A DNA stretch of 59,926 nt. It comes from Elusimicrobiota bacterium. Its GTDB lineage: Bacteria; Elusimicrobiota; Elusimicrobia; UBA1565. The position numbers and the translations under genes were made by a program. The DNA lies in contig DMEZ01000002.1 in assembly GCA_003450735.1 (NCBI GenBank), positions 36,453 to 96,378 on the forward strand. Direction: 5' to 3'. How positions within the stretch are numbered: the stretch's first letter is position 1; each line of letters begins with the position of its first letter. The notes under the pieces are model-generated. The model worked only from the letters and a program-made list of their open reading frames with translations. It was not told the DNA's origin and ran no database searches. This document shows, one piece after another, positions 31,652 to 40,758 of the stretch.

Positions 31652-33538
31652 ATGTCCAGCCCATCCAATACGACGCGCTCACGGCTCGCCCTGCTCTGTC
31701 TGACCGCCCTCGGCGTCGTCTACGGAGACATCGGCACGAGCCCCCTCTACGCCGTGCGGGAGTGCTTCCACGGCGCGCACGCCGTCCCTCTCACGCAGGC
31801 CAACGTCCTGGGCGTCCTCTCGCTGATCTTCTGGACGCTGATGATCCTGGTCGTCCTCAAATACCACCTCTACGTCCTGCGAGCCGACAACAAGGGGGAA
31901 GGCGGCATCCTGGCGATGATGGCCCTGGCCCGCGGCGCACCGCTGGGCCCCAGGACGCAGAAGTACATCCTGGCGCTCGGCCTCTTCGGCGCCGCGCTCC
32001 TCTACGGCGACGGGATGCTCACTCCCGCCATCTCGGTGCTCAGCGCGGTCGAAGGGCTGGAGGTCGCCACGCCGCTCTTCACCCCGTACGTCCTTCCCAT
32101 CACCATCGTCATCCTGATCGGCCTCTTCAGCTTCCAGCGCCACGGGACGACCCGGGTCGGCCTCCTCTTCGGACCGGTCATCCTGCTCTGGTTCCTCTTC
32201 CTCGCGGTCACGGGGGCCGCCAGCGTGGCCCGGACGCCCGAGGTCCTGAGGGCCTTCCACCCCGCCCACGCCGCCGGTTTCCTGCTGGGCGGCGGCCTGC
32301 AGGGCTACCTGGTGCTCGGCGCGGTCTTCCTCGTGGCCACGGGCGGAGAGGCCCTGTATGCCGACCTCGGCCACTTCAACGAGAGGGCCATCCAGGTCGA
32401 CGGGCTCCTCATCGCCGCCCCCTGCCTGCTCCTGAACTACTTCGGGCAGGGCGCCCTGCTCCTCCGGAACCCCGGGGCCGTGGACAACCCGTTCTACCGC
32501 ATGGTCCCGGAGTGGGCGCTCTACCCCGCCGTCCTCATGGCGACGGCGGCCACCGTCATCGCCTCGCAGGCCGTCATCTCGGGCGTCTTCTCCCTGTCCC
32601 GACAGGCCATCCAGATGGGTCTGCTTTTGCGCCTGCGCATCGTCCACACCTCCTCCGACGCGATGGGGCAGATCTACATCCCCGCCGTGAACTGGATCCT
32701 CCTGCTCGCCACGGTCGGGCTCGTCATCGGCTTCAAGCGCTCCACGAACCTCGCCTCCGCCTACGGCATCGCGATCTCCGTGACCATGGTCATCACCACC
32801 CTGCTCGCCTTCATCGTCTCGCGCCACGTCTGGCGCTGGCGCCTGCCTGTCGCCCTGGCCGTGACGGGAGGCTTCCTCGCCGTGGACCTCGCCTTCCTCG
32901 GCGCCAACAGCGCCAAGGTGCTCGAGGGCGGCTGGTACCCCCTGGCCGCCGCCGCGGCCGTCGTCGCGGTCTTCACCACCTGGAAGCAGGGCCGCGAGAG
33001 CATCGCGGCGCTCCAGCAGGACGGCGCCCTCCCCATCGAACAGATCGTGCGCGAGGCGGAGGGTGGCCTCATCGCGCGCATCCCGGGCACCGCGGTCTTC
33101 CTCTGCGGCATGCCGGGGACCACACCGAGCGCCCTGCTCCACAACCTCAAGCACAACCGCGTCCTGCACCGTCAGAACCTGTTCGTCTCGGTGAGGACCG
33201 AGGACGTGCCCCGCGTGCCGGAGGAGGAGCGCTTCGAGCACCGCCCCATCGGGCCGGATTTCCACCAGGTCCTCGTTCGCTACGGCTTCACGGAGGACCC
33301 CGACATCCCGGAGGTCCTCTCGAGGATGGCGGCCGGCGGCTTCCCCTTCGCCGGGAGCCTGTCCCGCCTCACCTACATCCTCAGCGACAACACCCTCGTG
33401 ACCACGCAGCGGGGACGCATGAACCCCTGGCGCCTGGCTTTGTTCGCTTTCCTCTACCGCAACGCCCTGCGCCCGACCCAGTTCTTCCGCCTGCCCATCA
33501 ACCAGGTCATCGAGATCGGCCGGCAGATCCAGCTCTGA
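31652..33538 (+). CDS. kup: Low-affinity potassium transporter Kup
   Basis: 628 residues with about twelve spans. The N-terminal signature ALGVVYGDIGTSPLYAVREC is diagnostic, and YGDGMLTPAISVLSAVEGL and GGEALYADLGHFN are conserved in Kup/HAK/KUP. The soluble C-terminal domain (about 440-628) is present in full. It imports K+ with H+. Divergent from fur; followed 10 bp later by a KdpD-like kinase and KdpE, which suggests K+-responsive control of this unit. Confidence 0.96.
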   Translation: MSSPSNTTRSRLALLCLTALGVVYGDIGTSPLYAVRECFHGAHAVPLTQANVLGVLSLIFWTLMILVVLKYHLYVLRADNKGEGGILAMMALARGAPLGPRTQKYILALGLFGAALLYGDGMLTPAISVLSAVEGLEVATPLFTPYVLPITIVILIGLFSFQRHGTTRVGLLFGPVILLWFLFLAVTGAASVARTPEVLRAFHPAHAAGFLLGGGLQGYLVLGAVFLVATGGEALYADLGHFNERAIQVDGLLIAAPCLLLNYFGQGALLLRNPGAVDNPFYRMVPEWALYPAVLMATAATVIASQAVISGVFSLSRQAIQMGLLLRLRIVHTSSDAMGQIYIPAVNWILLLATVGLVIGFKRSTNLASAYGIAISVTMVITTLLAFIVSRHVWRWRLPVALAVTGGFLAVDLAFLGANSAKVLEGGWYPLAAAAAVVAVFTTWKQGRESIAALQQDGALPIEQIVREAEGGLIARIPGTAVFLCGMPGTTPSALLHNLKHNRVLHRQNLFVSVRTEDVPRVPEEERFEHRPIGPDFHQVLVRYGFTEDPDIPEVLSRMAAGGFPFAGSLSRLTYILSDNTLVTTQRGRMNPWRLALFAFLYRNALRPTQFFRLPINQVIEIGRQIQL

Positions 33539-33548
33539 AAACGCTACC

Positions 33549-34592
33549 ATGACGGGCATGCTGGGCCGCCTCCGGGAGTATGGGCTCGCGGTCGGGGCGA
33601 ACGCGCTCTGCACGGCCTTCTGCTCCGCCGTGTCCCCGTTCGTCGCGCTCACCGACCTCGTCATGGTCTATCTGGTCGGGACGCTGGCCGTGGCCCTGCG
33701 AGGCCGCCGGGGGCCGGCCGTCTTCTCGTCGTTTTTGAGCGTGCTCTGCTTCAACTTCTTCTTCGTCCCCCCGCGCTTCACCTTCGACGTGGAGCACCCC
33801 CAGTACGTGGTCACCTTCCTGGTCATGCTCGCCGTGGCGCTGACCATCAGCCACCTGGCCCTGCGGATCCGGACCCAGGCGGAGGCGGCGAAGAGCTCGG
33901 AGCTGGCCGCGGAGACCGAGCGCCTGCGCAGCTCCCTGCTCAGCGCCGTGTCCCACGAGCTCAAGACCCCGCTCACCGCCATCATCGGCTCGGCCGGCAG
34001 CCTGCTCCAGGCCCCCGACGCCGGAGGCGGCCACCGGCGGGAACTGCTCGACAACATCCGGGAGGAAGCCCAGCGCCTGGCTCGGCTGGTCCACAACCTC
34101 ATCGAGACCACGCGGTTCGAGTCGGGCGGTGTGCGCCTGCGCAAGGAACCCTATCCTATCGAGGACGTCGTCGGCACGGCGCTCGAGCGTTTGGACAAGC
34201 CCCTCACGGGACGGGAGGTCCGCACCGATCTGCCCGAGGACCTGCCGCTCATCCCCGTCGACCCCGTCCTCATGGAGCTCGTCTTCGTCAACCTCATCGA
34301 GAACGCCCTGCGCCACGCGCCGGAGAGCTCGGCCATCGAGATCGCCGCTCGCCAAGTCGGTGGGCGGCTGGAAGCGACCGTCGCCGACCGCGGGCCGGGG
34401 CTGAGAACCCAGCCCATCGAGCGGGTCTTCGAGAAATTCTACCGCGCCGGCCCAGCCCCAGGCGGGGCGGGACTGGGCCTGGCGATCTGCAAGGCGGTGG
34501 TCGAGGCGCACGGAGGCTCCATCCAGGCCGAGAACCGAGTAGACGGGGGCGCCCTGTTCCGTCTGTCCTTGCCGCTCCGGGGCGAGCCTTGA
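33549..34592 (+). CDS. Truncated KdpD-like sensor histidine kinase
   Basis: 347 residues. Matches only the C-terminal part of KdpD: four-helix DUF4118 membrane bundle (residues 10-105; FNFFFVPPRFTFDVEHPQY is diagnostic), then HisKA with H136 in SAVSHELKTPLTA and HATPase with NLIENALRHAP, DRGPGL and GAGLGLAICK. The N-terminal KdpD ATP-binding and UspA domains are missing; a UspA-like piece is coded separately at 35346. ATGA overlap with kdpE. Confidence 0.92.
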   Translation: MTGMLGRLREYGLAVGANALCTAFCSAVSPFVALTDLVMVYLVGTLAVALRGRRGPAVFSSFLSVLCFNFFFVPPRFTFDVEHPQYVVTFLVMLAVALTISHLALRIRTQAEAAKSSELAAETERLRSSLLSAVSHELKTPLTAIIGSAGSLLQAPDAGGGHRRELLDNIREEAQRLARLVHNLIETTRFESGGVRLRKEPYPIEDVVGTALERLDKPLTGREVRTDLPEDLPLIPVDPVLMELVFVNLIENALRHAPESSAIEIAARQVGGRLEATVADRGPGLRTQPIERVFEKFYRAGPAPGGAGLGLAICKAVVEAHGGSIQAENRVDGGALFRLSLPLRGEP

Positions 34593-35293
34593 TGGACGCG
34601 CCGCAGACCATCCTCATCGTCGACGACGAGAAGGCCATCCTGCGCTTCCTGCGCGCCTCACTGGAGGAGGCCGGCTTTTCGGTGCTCGAGGCTTCGAGCG
34701 GCCGCTCCGCGCTGGAGCTGGCGGCGGCGAAGAAGCCGGACGTCGTCCTGCTCGACCTGGGCCTCCCCGACCTCGACGGACTGGAGGTGATCGAGCGCCT
34801 GCGCGAATGGACCTCGGCGCCGGTCATCGTCGTCTCTGTCCGCAACGACGAGTCCGACAAGATCGAGGCCCTCGACCGCGGGGCGGACGACTACCTGACC
34901 AAGCCCTTCGGGGTCGAGGAGCTGCTGGCCCGCATCCGGGTGGCCCTGCGCCACGCGGAGCGGGCCCGGGAGGACCCCGAGCCCCTCTACCGGCACGGGG
35001 ACCTCCGCATCGACCTGACCGCCCGCCGCGTCTGGCTGGGGAAGAAGGAGGTGCGCCTCTCCCCCCTGCAGTACGCCCTCCTCTCGATCCTGGTGCGCAA
35101 CGCCGGCCGCGTCGTCGGCCAGAAGCAGCTGCTCAAGGAGCTCTGGCCCGAGGGCGGCAGCAACCCCGAGGCCCTGCGCATCCTGGTCCACCAGACCCGC
35201 CACCGCATCGAGCGCGAGCCCGTCCGGCCGCGGCACCTCAAGACCGAGCCCGCGGTCGGCTACCGCCTCGAAGACTCCGAAGACCCTTCATAA
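34589..35293 (+). CDS. kdpE: KdpE-like response regulator
   Basis: 234 residues, OmpR/PhoB class. Receiver with D56 in VVLLDLGLPDLDG and K-P at KPFGVEELLARI; C-terminal winged HTH from ~135 (VRLSPLQYALLSILVRNAGRV; KQLLKELWP; ILVHQTRHRIE), wording very close to KdpE. It would be phosphorylated by the adjacent kinase and activate K+ uptake genes; kdpFABC is not in the window, so kup is the nearest target. Confidence 0.9.
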   Translation: MMDAPQTILIVDDEKAILRFLRASLEEAGFSVLEASSGRSALELAAAKKPDVVLLDLGLPDLDGLEVIERLREWTSAPVIVVSVRNDESDKIEALDRGADDYLTKPFGVEELLARIRVALRHAERAREDPEPLYRHGDLRIDLTARRVWLGKKEVRLSPLQYALLSILVRNAGRVVGQKQLLKELWPEGGSNPEALRILVHQTRHRIEREPVRPRHLKTEPAVGYRLEDSEDPS

Positions 35294-35345
35294 CGCCGCC
35301 TCAACGCCTGGATAATGGGAATGAAACGGGGCCTTCGCCTATCCT

Positions 35346-35642
35346 ATGGAGGTGCCCGCGATCCTGGCCTGCCTTTCAGCCGAGGAGGAGGACGGCGCCG
35401 TGCTGGCGGAGGCGGCCCGTCTGGCCGCCGAGTTGGCCGCTCCCCTGAGCGTCGTCTTCGTCTATCCCTCGGGATGGACCGGCCCCGCGCGGGCCTGGCC
35501 CGGGGCCTGGCACCTGAAGGCCGACGAGCCGCAGGAGCCGCTCGCCCGATTCGCGAAGCGCAACGGGATCACGCACGTCGTGCTGGGGCGCAACGGCCCG
35601 GGTCAGACCTTGATGTCCTCGAACAGCGCCGAGGACAGGTAG
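35346..35642 (+). CDS. Detached UspA-like domain of KdpD type
   Basis: 98 residues. The strand-helix pattern (AILACLSAEEEDGAVLAEAA; LSVVFVYP; FAKRNGITHVVLGR) is that of the universal-stress domain inside KdpD, which ends with T-H-I-V-L-G. It stops soon after and its last 40 bp overlap the 3' end of cysK on the other strand. Probably the missing sensor module of the truncated KdpD, either acting in trans or decaying. Confidence 0.65.
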   Translation: MEVPAILACLSAEEEDGAVLAEAARLAAELAAPLSVVFVYPSGWTGPARAWPGAWHLKADEPQEPLARFAKRNGITHVVLGRNGPGQTLMSSNSAEDR

Positions 35643-36562
35643 CGCTCGCCCGCGTCCGGCAGGAGGACCACGATCAGCCTGCCCTTGTTCTCGGGCATCG
35701 CGGCCTCGCGCAGGGCCGCGGCCATGGCGGCGCCGGAGGAGATGCCGCAGGTGATGCCCTCCTCCTTATGGAGGCGCCGGGCCGTCTCGAGGGCCTCGTC
35801 GTTGGAGACCGCCTGCACGGCGTCGACGAGGGATAGGTCGAGCACGTCGGGCTTGAAGCCCGCGCCGATGCCCTGGATCTTGTGCGGGCCGGGCTTGGGC
35901 GCCTCGCCCTTCCTCAGGGCCGTGAGCACGGCGGAGGCCTCGGGCTCGACGCCGACGAGGCGCACGGCCCTCTTCTCCTTGAGGAAGCGCCCCGCGCCCG
36001 TGATGGTCCCGCCCGTCCCGACGCCCGAGACGACGACGTCCACCTTTCCGTCCGTGTCGTCCCAGATCTCGGGGCCCGTGGTCTTGAAGTGGATCTCCGG
36101 GTTGGCCGGGTTCTTGAACTGCTGGGGGATCCAGTAGCGCCCGAGCTCGGAGGCCGCGAGCGCCTCGGCCTTGGCGATGGCCCCGGCCATCCCCTTGGCG
36201 CCCTCGGTGAGGATCACCTCGGCGCCGAAGGCCTTGAGCATGCGCCGGCGCTCGAGCGACATCGTCTCGGGCATGGTCAGCGCGACGGAATAGCCCCGCG
36301 CCGCGCACACGAAGGCCAGGGCGATGCCCGTGTTGCCGCTCGTGGGTTCGAGCACGGTCGGGTTCTCTCCCCCGGGCTTGAGCACGCCGCGCTTCTCCGC
36401 GTCCCAGATCATCGCGGCCCCGATGCGGCACTTGACCGAGTAGGCGGGGTTGCGCCCCTCGATCTTCGCGAGCACGGTGGCGCCCAGGCCTTGGGCCATC
36501 CGGTTGATGCGCACGAGCGGAGTATGTCCGATGCTCAGGCTGTTGTCTTCGAAGAATCTCAC
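35603..36562 (-). CDS. cysK: Cysteine synthase A (O-acetylserine sulfhydrylase)
   Basis: 319 residues. PLP-Lys K44 in NPAYSVKCRIG, the substrate loop TSGNTGIALA, and the PLP phosphate loop SGVGTGGTITGAG. The SVKCR wording (not SVKDR) is that of enterobacterial CysK rather than CysM. Makes cysteine from O-acetylserine and sulfide. The C-terminal end converges with the UspA ORF. A single gene unit, with cysE not nearby. Confidence 0.96.
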   Translation of the reverse strand: MRFFEDNSLSIGHTPLVRINRMAQGLGATVLAKIEGRNPAYSVKCRIGAAMIWDAEKRGVLKPGGENPTVLEPTSGNTGIALAFVCAARGYSVALTMPETMSLERRRMLKAFGAEVILTEGAKGMAGAIAKAEALAASELGRYWIPQQFKNPANPEIHFKTTGPEIWDDTDGKVDVVVSGVGTGGTITGAGRFLKEKRAVRLVGVEPEASAVLTALRKGEAPKPGPHKIQGIGAGFKPDVLDLSLVDAVQAVSNDEALETARRLHKEEGITCGISSGAAMAAALREAAMPENKGRLIVVLLPDAGERYLSSALFEDIKV

Positions 36563-36650
36563 GGGGCCTCCCTGCGTCTTCGGATATTCTACATATAAAT
36601 AGCATTGGCATGTGCCGGCGCGGCCTCTATTGGTATACTAGCCCCGCTCC

Positions 36651-38363
36651 ATGAAGGCGCCCCGCGCCGTCCACGGACCCCACCCCCTGGCCGCCTGGGG
36701 CCTCTGGCTCGCAGTGGCCGGCGCGCCGCTGGTCTACAGCAACGCCTTCATCGCCCGCTTCACCCTGCCCAAGCTCGCCGTCCTGTCATTGGGCGTCCTG
36801 CTCTCCCTCATCGGCTTCGCCCTCTCCAAGGGCCCGCTCCGCTCGCCCGTTCCGGCGCCGGTCGGCTGGGCCCTCTTCGGCTCCTTCGCCGCGCTTGGGC
36901 TCTCGGCCGCCGCCTCGCAGGACCGCCTGCTCAGCCTGCTCGGCCGCTACGACTCCTACGCCTACGGTTTCTGGCCGCTCGCCCTCTGCGCGGCGGTCCT
37001 GCTTGCGTGCGCCGCCCTCCCCGAGCGGCGGCGAGAGCAGACCCTGAGAGTCTGCCTTTCCACCGGAGCCCTGATCGCGCTCTTCGCCATCCTGGAAGGC
37101 CTCGGGATGGGACTCCTCCCGGGCATCGGGGCGCTCCCGGCAGGACGGCGCGCGGTGTCCACTCTAGGCAGTCCGGTAGACTTGGGTGCCTACCTCGCGA
37201 CCCTGCTCCCCTTGGCGCTCCGCGAGGCCCTCGACGGGAAGAGCAGGCCGCTGGGCTGGGGGTTCCTGCTGGCCGTCTCCGGGGGCCTGCTCGCCACGGC
37301 CTCCCGGGGGGCCTGGCTGGGCGGGGCGGCGGGCTGCGCGGTCTTCCTCCTCCTGGCCGGCCGCCTGAAAAGGCTTCAAGCTCCGGCGCTCGCCGCCGGC
37401 GGACTGCTGCTGGCCGCCGCGCTCGGCCTGAGCGCCCTGAAGCTCTCCTCCCGGTCCACCTCCGCCTCGGACGCCCAGCGCCCCCTGATCCTCCGGGCGG
37501 CCTGGCAGTCCTTCCTCCAGCATCCCTGGCTCGGCACGGGGCCCGATACCTTCGAGCAGGAGTTCCGGCGGCGCCGCTCCGAGGAATACATCCGGCTCAT
37601 GGGCTCGCACCGCTTCCAGGCCAACGCACACAACGCTCTCTTCCAGGCCCTGTCCACCACGGGAGCGGTCGGGACGGCGGCCCTCCTGGCCCTGCTCGCG
37701 GCGCTGTTCCGGGCCGCGCCCGTGGGCGCGGCCCTCGCCGGCGGCTTGTCCGGCCTTCTCCTGGCGCTGATGTTCAACCTGGCCTCCCTCGAGGTCCTGG
37801 TCACGGCGGCGGCTCTGGCCGGCCTGCTCTGCCCGATCGACGAGAAGGACCAGCGCCCCGCCGCGCCCCGCGTCCTCCTCCTCCTCGCCGTCCTGCTCGC
37901 GGCCCTCTCGGCGGCCGGCGCCCTCCGCTTCGCCCAGGCCGACCGTCTCATGAAGAGCGGGAAGCAGAAGGCGGCCGCCGGCTCCGCCGAACCGGCCGCT
38001 CAGCTCTACCGCAAGGGCATCTCGCTCAACCCCTGCGAGCTCAGCTACCACATCCTGTTCGTCAACCAGCTCAGCGAGCGCGTCAACGCCGCCCCGACCC
38101 TGCCCTTGCGCACGGAACTGCTCGCCGAAGGCGCGGCCCTGCCCTCCCTGGCCTGCCATCCCAACGACGTCAACGCGCGCTACATCCGCGGCATCGCGCT
38201 CTACCTGCAGGCCCAGCTGGGCCGGCCCGAGCTCCTGCCGGAGGCCGCCAAGGCGCTGGACGCCGCCCTCGAGCTCGACCCCCATTTCGCCCCCCTCCTG
38301 CAGAGCCGGCTCGAGGTCGCCAAGCGCCTAGACGCTCGGACCTCGCCGGACCCTAGGCCCTAG
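36651..38363 (+). CDS. O-antigen ligase-like (Wzy_C) membrane protein with TPR end
   Basis: 570 residues with ten to twelve hydrophobic segments over the first ~400 residues. The Wzy/WaaL periplasmic loop is recognisable by its FQANAHNALFQALSTTG segment with the conserved H-N, preceded by WLGTGPDTFEQEF. Residues 430-565 are TPR-like helices (PAAQLYRKGISLNPCEL; AAKALDAALELDPHFAPL) facing out. Likely polymerises or transfers surface polysaccharide; no sugar-nucleotide genes are adjacent to specify it. Confidence 0.85.
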   Translation: MKAPRAVHGPHPLAAWGLWLAVAGAPLVYSNAFIARFTLPKLAVLSLGVLLSLIGFALSKGPLRSPVPAPVGWALFGSFAALGLSAAASQDRLLSLLGRYDSYAYGFWPLALCAAVLLACAALPERRREQTLRVCLSTGALIALFAILEGLGMGLLPGIGALPAGRRAVSTLGSPVDLGAYLATLLPLALREALDGKSRPLGWGFLLAVSGGLLATASRGAWLGGAAGCAVFLLLAGRLKRLQAPALAAGGLLLAAALGLSALKLSSRSTSASDAQRPLILRAAWQSFLQHPWLGTGPDTFEQEFRRRRSEEYIRLMGSHRFQANAHNALFQALSTTGAVGTAALLALLAALFRAAPVGAALAGGLSGLLLALMFNLASLEVLVTAAALAGLLCPIDEKDQRPAAPRVLLLLAVLLAALSAAGALRFAQADRLMKSGKQKAAAGSAEPAAQLYRKGISLNPCELSYHILFVNQLSERVNAAPTLPLRTELLAEGAALPSLACHPNDVNARYIRGIALYLQAQLGRPELLPEAAKALDAALELDPHFAPLLQSRLEVAKRLDARTSPDPRP

Positions 38364-38434
38364 GGCCCATCCCGCTGTTGGGCCTTGGTCCCTGGCCCCT
38401 GGACGCCGCAAGGGCCATCCTTAGGGTGAAGGCC

Positions 38435-39352
38435 ATGCACCACTCCACCGCCCGCCCCTTCACCCCGGTCAAGGACGACAGCGCCCCTCTCATCTACCTG
38501 TCCACCGAGTTCATCCGCGCCAAGGAGTACCTCGAGGCCATCGTCTCCTCGACCTCCGACGCCATCTGGACGACCGACCTCTCCGGGCGGATCATCTACT
38601 TCAGCCCCGGAGCGGAGCGGATGCTCGGACGCTCCCTGCGCGAGGTCTTCGCCAAGCCCGCCGCCGACCTCTTCGCGGGCGGGAAGGCCGAGGCCGGACG
38701 GGTGCACCGCCAGCTGCTCGCCCAGGGCAGCCTGGCCGAGCACGAGAGCTCCCTGCTCAAGGCCGACGGCAAGAACCTGCGGGTCACCATCACGGTCTCG
38801 CTCCTCAAAGACCGCCAGGGCACCCTCATCGGCACCCTCTCCATCGCCAAGGACATCACGCGGCGCGTCGAGCTCGAGTCCAAGCTCCGCGCGCTCTCCA
38901 TCACCGACGACCTCACCGGCCTCTTCAACCAGCGCCACTTCCACGACCGCGCGGCCGCCGAGCTCAAGCGCGCCCGCCGCCAAGGCGAGAAGCTTTCCCT
39001 GCTCGTCATCGACCTCGACCACTTCAAGAAGGCCAACGACCTCTGGGGCCACCTCGAGGGCGACCGCATCCTCGCCGAGACGGGCGCTCTCATCCGCTCC
39101 AGCATCCGGGGCGACGTGGACCTCGCCTTCCGCTACGGCGGCGACGAGTTCGTCGTGCTTTTGCCAGGCCTCGGGGAACGGACGGCCAAGCGGATCGCCG
39201 AGCGCATCCGCGCCGCGGCGGGCCGGAAGGCCTTCGCCAAGGTCGTCGGCCTGAGCATCGGCGCCGCGTCCCTCCAAGCCTCCGACTCCCTCGCCGACCT
39301 CCTCCACCGCGCAGACGTGCGCATGTACAAAGAGAAGCGCAAGCGTTCCTAA
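38435..39352 (+). CDS. PAS-GGDEF diguanylate cyclase
   Basis: 305 residues from ATG 38435 (GGTGAAGG upstream; the longer frame begins with TTG at 38378). PAS at about 20-140 (DAIWTTDLSGRIIYFSPGAERML), GGDEF domain at 145-300 with intact active site FRYGGDEFVVLL and SITDDLTGLFNQRHFHD. The inhibitory site is not standard: RGDVD precedes LAFR, so Arg and Asp are one residue further apart than in R-x-x-D. Expected to be active and not product-inhibited in the usual way. Confidence 0.92.
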   Translation: MHHSTARPFTPVKDDSAPLIYLSTEFIRAKEYLEAIVSSTSDAIWTTDLSGRIIYFSPGAERMLGRSLREVFAKPAADLFAGGKAEAGRVHRQLLAQGSLAEHESSLLKADGKNLRVTITVSLLKDRQGTLIGTLSIAKDITRRVELESKLRALSITDDLTGLFNQRHFHDRAAAELKRARRQGEKLSLLVIDLDHFKKANDLWGHLEGDRILAETGALIRSSIRGDVDLAFRYGGDEFVVLLPGLGERTAKRIAERIRAAAGRKAFAKVVGLSIGAASLQASDSLADLLHRADVRMYKEKRKRS

Positions 39353-39380
39353 GCCGGCCCCTATTTATTATCCTAGCCTC

Positions 39381-40745
39381 GTGACCATCGCCATCGCCGG
39401 GGCGAACGGCTTCGTCGGGCGCGCCCTGGCCCGCCGTCTCGCCGGGGCCGGGCACCGGGTGATCGGCCTCACGCGCGGGCCCGTCGCGGAGCGCGCCCCG
39501 GGGATCGAGTGGCGCCGCTGCGACCTTTTCTCCCTCCTGCAGTGCGAGGAGTCCCTCGCGGGCGCCGAGCAGGCCGTCTATCTCGTGCACTCCATGCTTC
39601 CCTCGGCGCACCTCACCCAGGGCGCCTTCCAGGACATGGACCTCATCATCGCCGACAACTTCGCCCGCGCCGCGGCCAAGGCCGGCCTGCGTCAGACCGT
39701 CTACTTGGGCGGGCTCATCCCGGAGGGCCCGGCGCTCTCGCGCCACCTCCAGAGCCGCCTGGAGGTCGAGCGGACGCTGGGCTCCCGCGGGACTCCTTTG
39801 ACCGCCCTGCGCGCGGGCATCGTCATCGGCGCGGGGGGCTCCTCCTTCCAGATGATGCTGAAGCTCGTGCGCCGGCTCCCCCTCATCTTCTGCCCTCCCT
39901 GGGCCCGCACCCCCTCCCACCCCATCGCCCTCGCCGACCTGCTCGAGCTCCTCGTCTTCTGTTTGGAACGGCCCTCCCCCGCGAGTCGGCAATTCGACAT
40001 CGGCTGCCCGGAGATCCTCTCCTACCGCCAGATGCTCGAGCGCATCGCCCGTCTGCTGGGCTTCGAGCGGCTCTTCGTGGACGTCCCGCTGCGAGGCACC
40101 TTCTGGTGCCGCCGCTGGCTGAGGCTGGTCACGGGAGCGCCCAAGGAGCTGGTCGTCCCCCTGCTCGAGAGCATGCGCCATCCCATGGTGGCGAAGGACC
40201 GGCGCCTGCAGGAGCAGGCCGGCCTCCCGGGGCTGAGCTTCGACGAGGCCGTGCGCAAGGCCCTCCAGGAGCCCCCGGCCCCGCCCGGCAGGCGGGCCGC
40301 CCCCCAGCACAACGTCCGCTCCGTCCAGCGCATCCCTCTGCCGCCGGGCCGCAGCGCGCGCTGGGCCGCGGAGCGCTATGGGGAGTGGCTGCCCCGCCTC
40401 TTCAAGTCGCTCCTCCGCGCCGAGCGGGACGCGGGCGGCCGCGTGCGCCTCATGCTGGCCTTCCCGCGCCTGTGCCTCATCGAGCACGAATTCTCGACGG
40501 ACCGCAGCCAGAGCCCCGACCGACAGGTCTACTACATCACCGGAGGCCTGCTGGCCCGCAAGGACCGCCGGCTCACGCGGCGGCCGCGCATCGAGTTCCG
40601 CGAGGCCCTGAACGGCAGCTGCCTGCTCGTGGCCATCCACGACTACCGCCCCACCCTCCCCTGGTTCCTCTACAACCTCACTCAGGCCCCTCTGCATCTC
40701 TGGGTGATGCGCGGCTTCGCCCGCCAACTCCAGGGCCTCAAATAG
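39381..40745 (+). CDS. SDR-family NAD(P)-binding protein with DUF2867-like domain
   Basis: 454 residues from a GTG start. NAD(P) site IAGANGFVGRALARRL at the N-terminus and an atypical SDR body (to ~285) like NmrA/epimerase relatives; the catalytic YxxxK is not evident. The C-terminal ~150 residues resemble DUF2867 (ITGGLLARKDRRLTRRPRIEFRE; LVAIHDYRPTLPWFLYNLTQ). Such proteins are found with isoprenoid or ubiquinone-type modification, but the reaction is unknown. Confidence 0.78.
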   Translation: MTIAIAGANGFVGRALARRLAGAGHRVIGLTRGPVAERAPGIEWRRCDLFSLLQCEESLAGAEQAVYLVHSMLPSAHLTQGAFQDMDLIIADNFARAAAKAGLRQTVYLGGLIPEGPALSRHLQSRLEVERTLGSRGTPLTALRAGIVIGAGGSSFQMMLKLVRRLPLIFCPPWARTPSHPIALADLLELLVFCLERPSPASRQFDIGCPEILSYRQMLERIARLLGFERLFVDVPLRGTFWCRRWLRLVTGAPKELVVPLLESMRHPMVAKDRRLQEQAGLPGLSFDEAVRKALQEPPAPPGRRAAPQHNVRSVQRIPLPPGRSARWAAERYGEWLPRLFKSLLRAERDAGGRVRLMLAFPRLCLIEHEFSTDRSQSPDRQVYYITGGLLARKDRRLTRRPRIEFREALNGSCLLVAIHDYRPTLPWFLYNLTQAPLHLWVMRGFARQLQGLK

Positions 40746-40758
40746 GTAGAATGCCCTC

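Noticed and set aside
31679..33664. Minus-strand frame of 661 codons opposite kup
   Set aside because: Shadow of kup; no motif.
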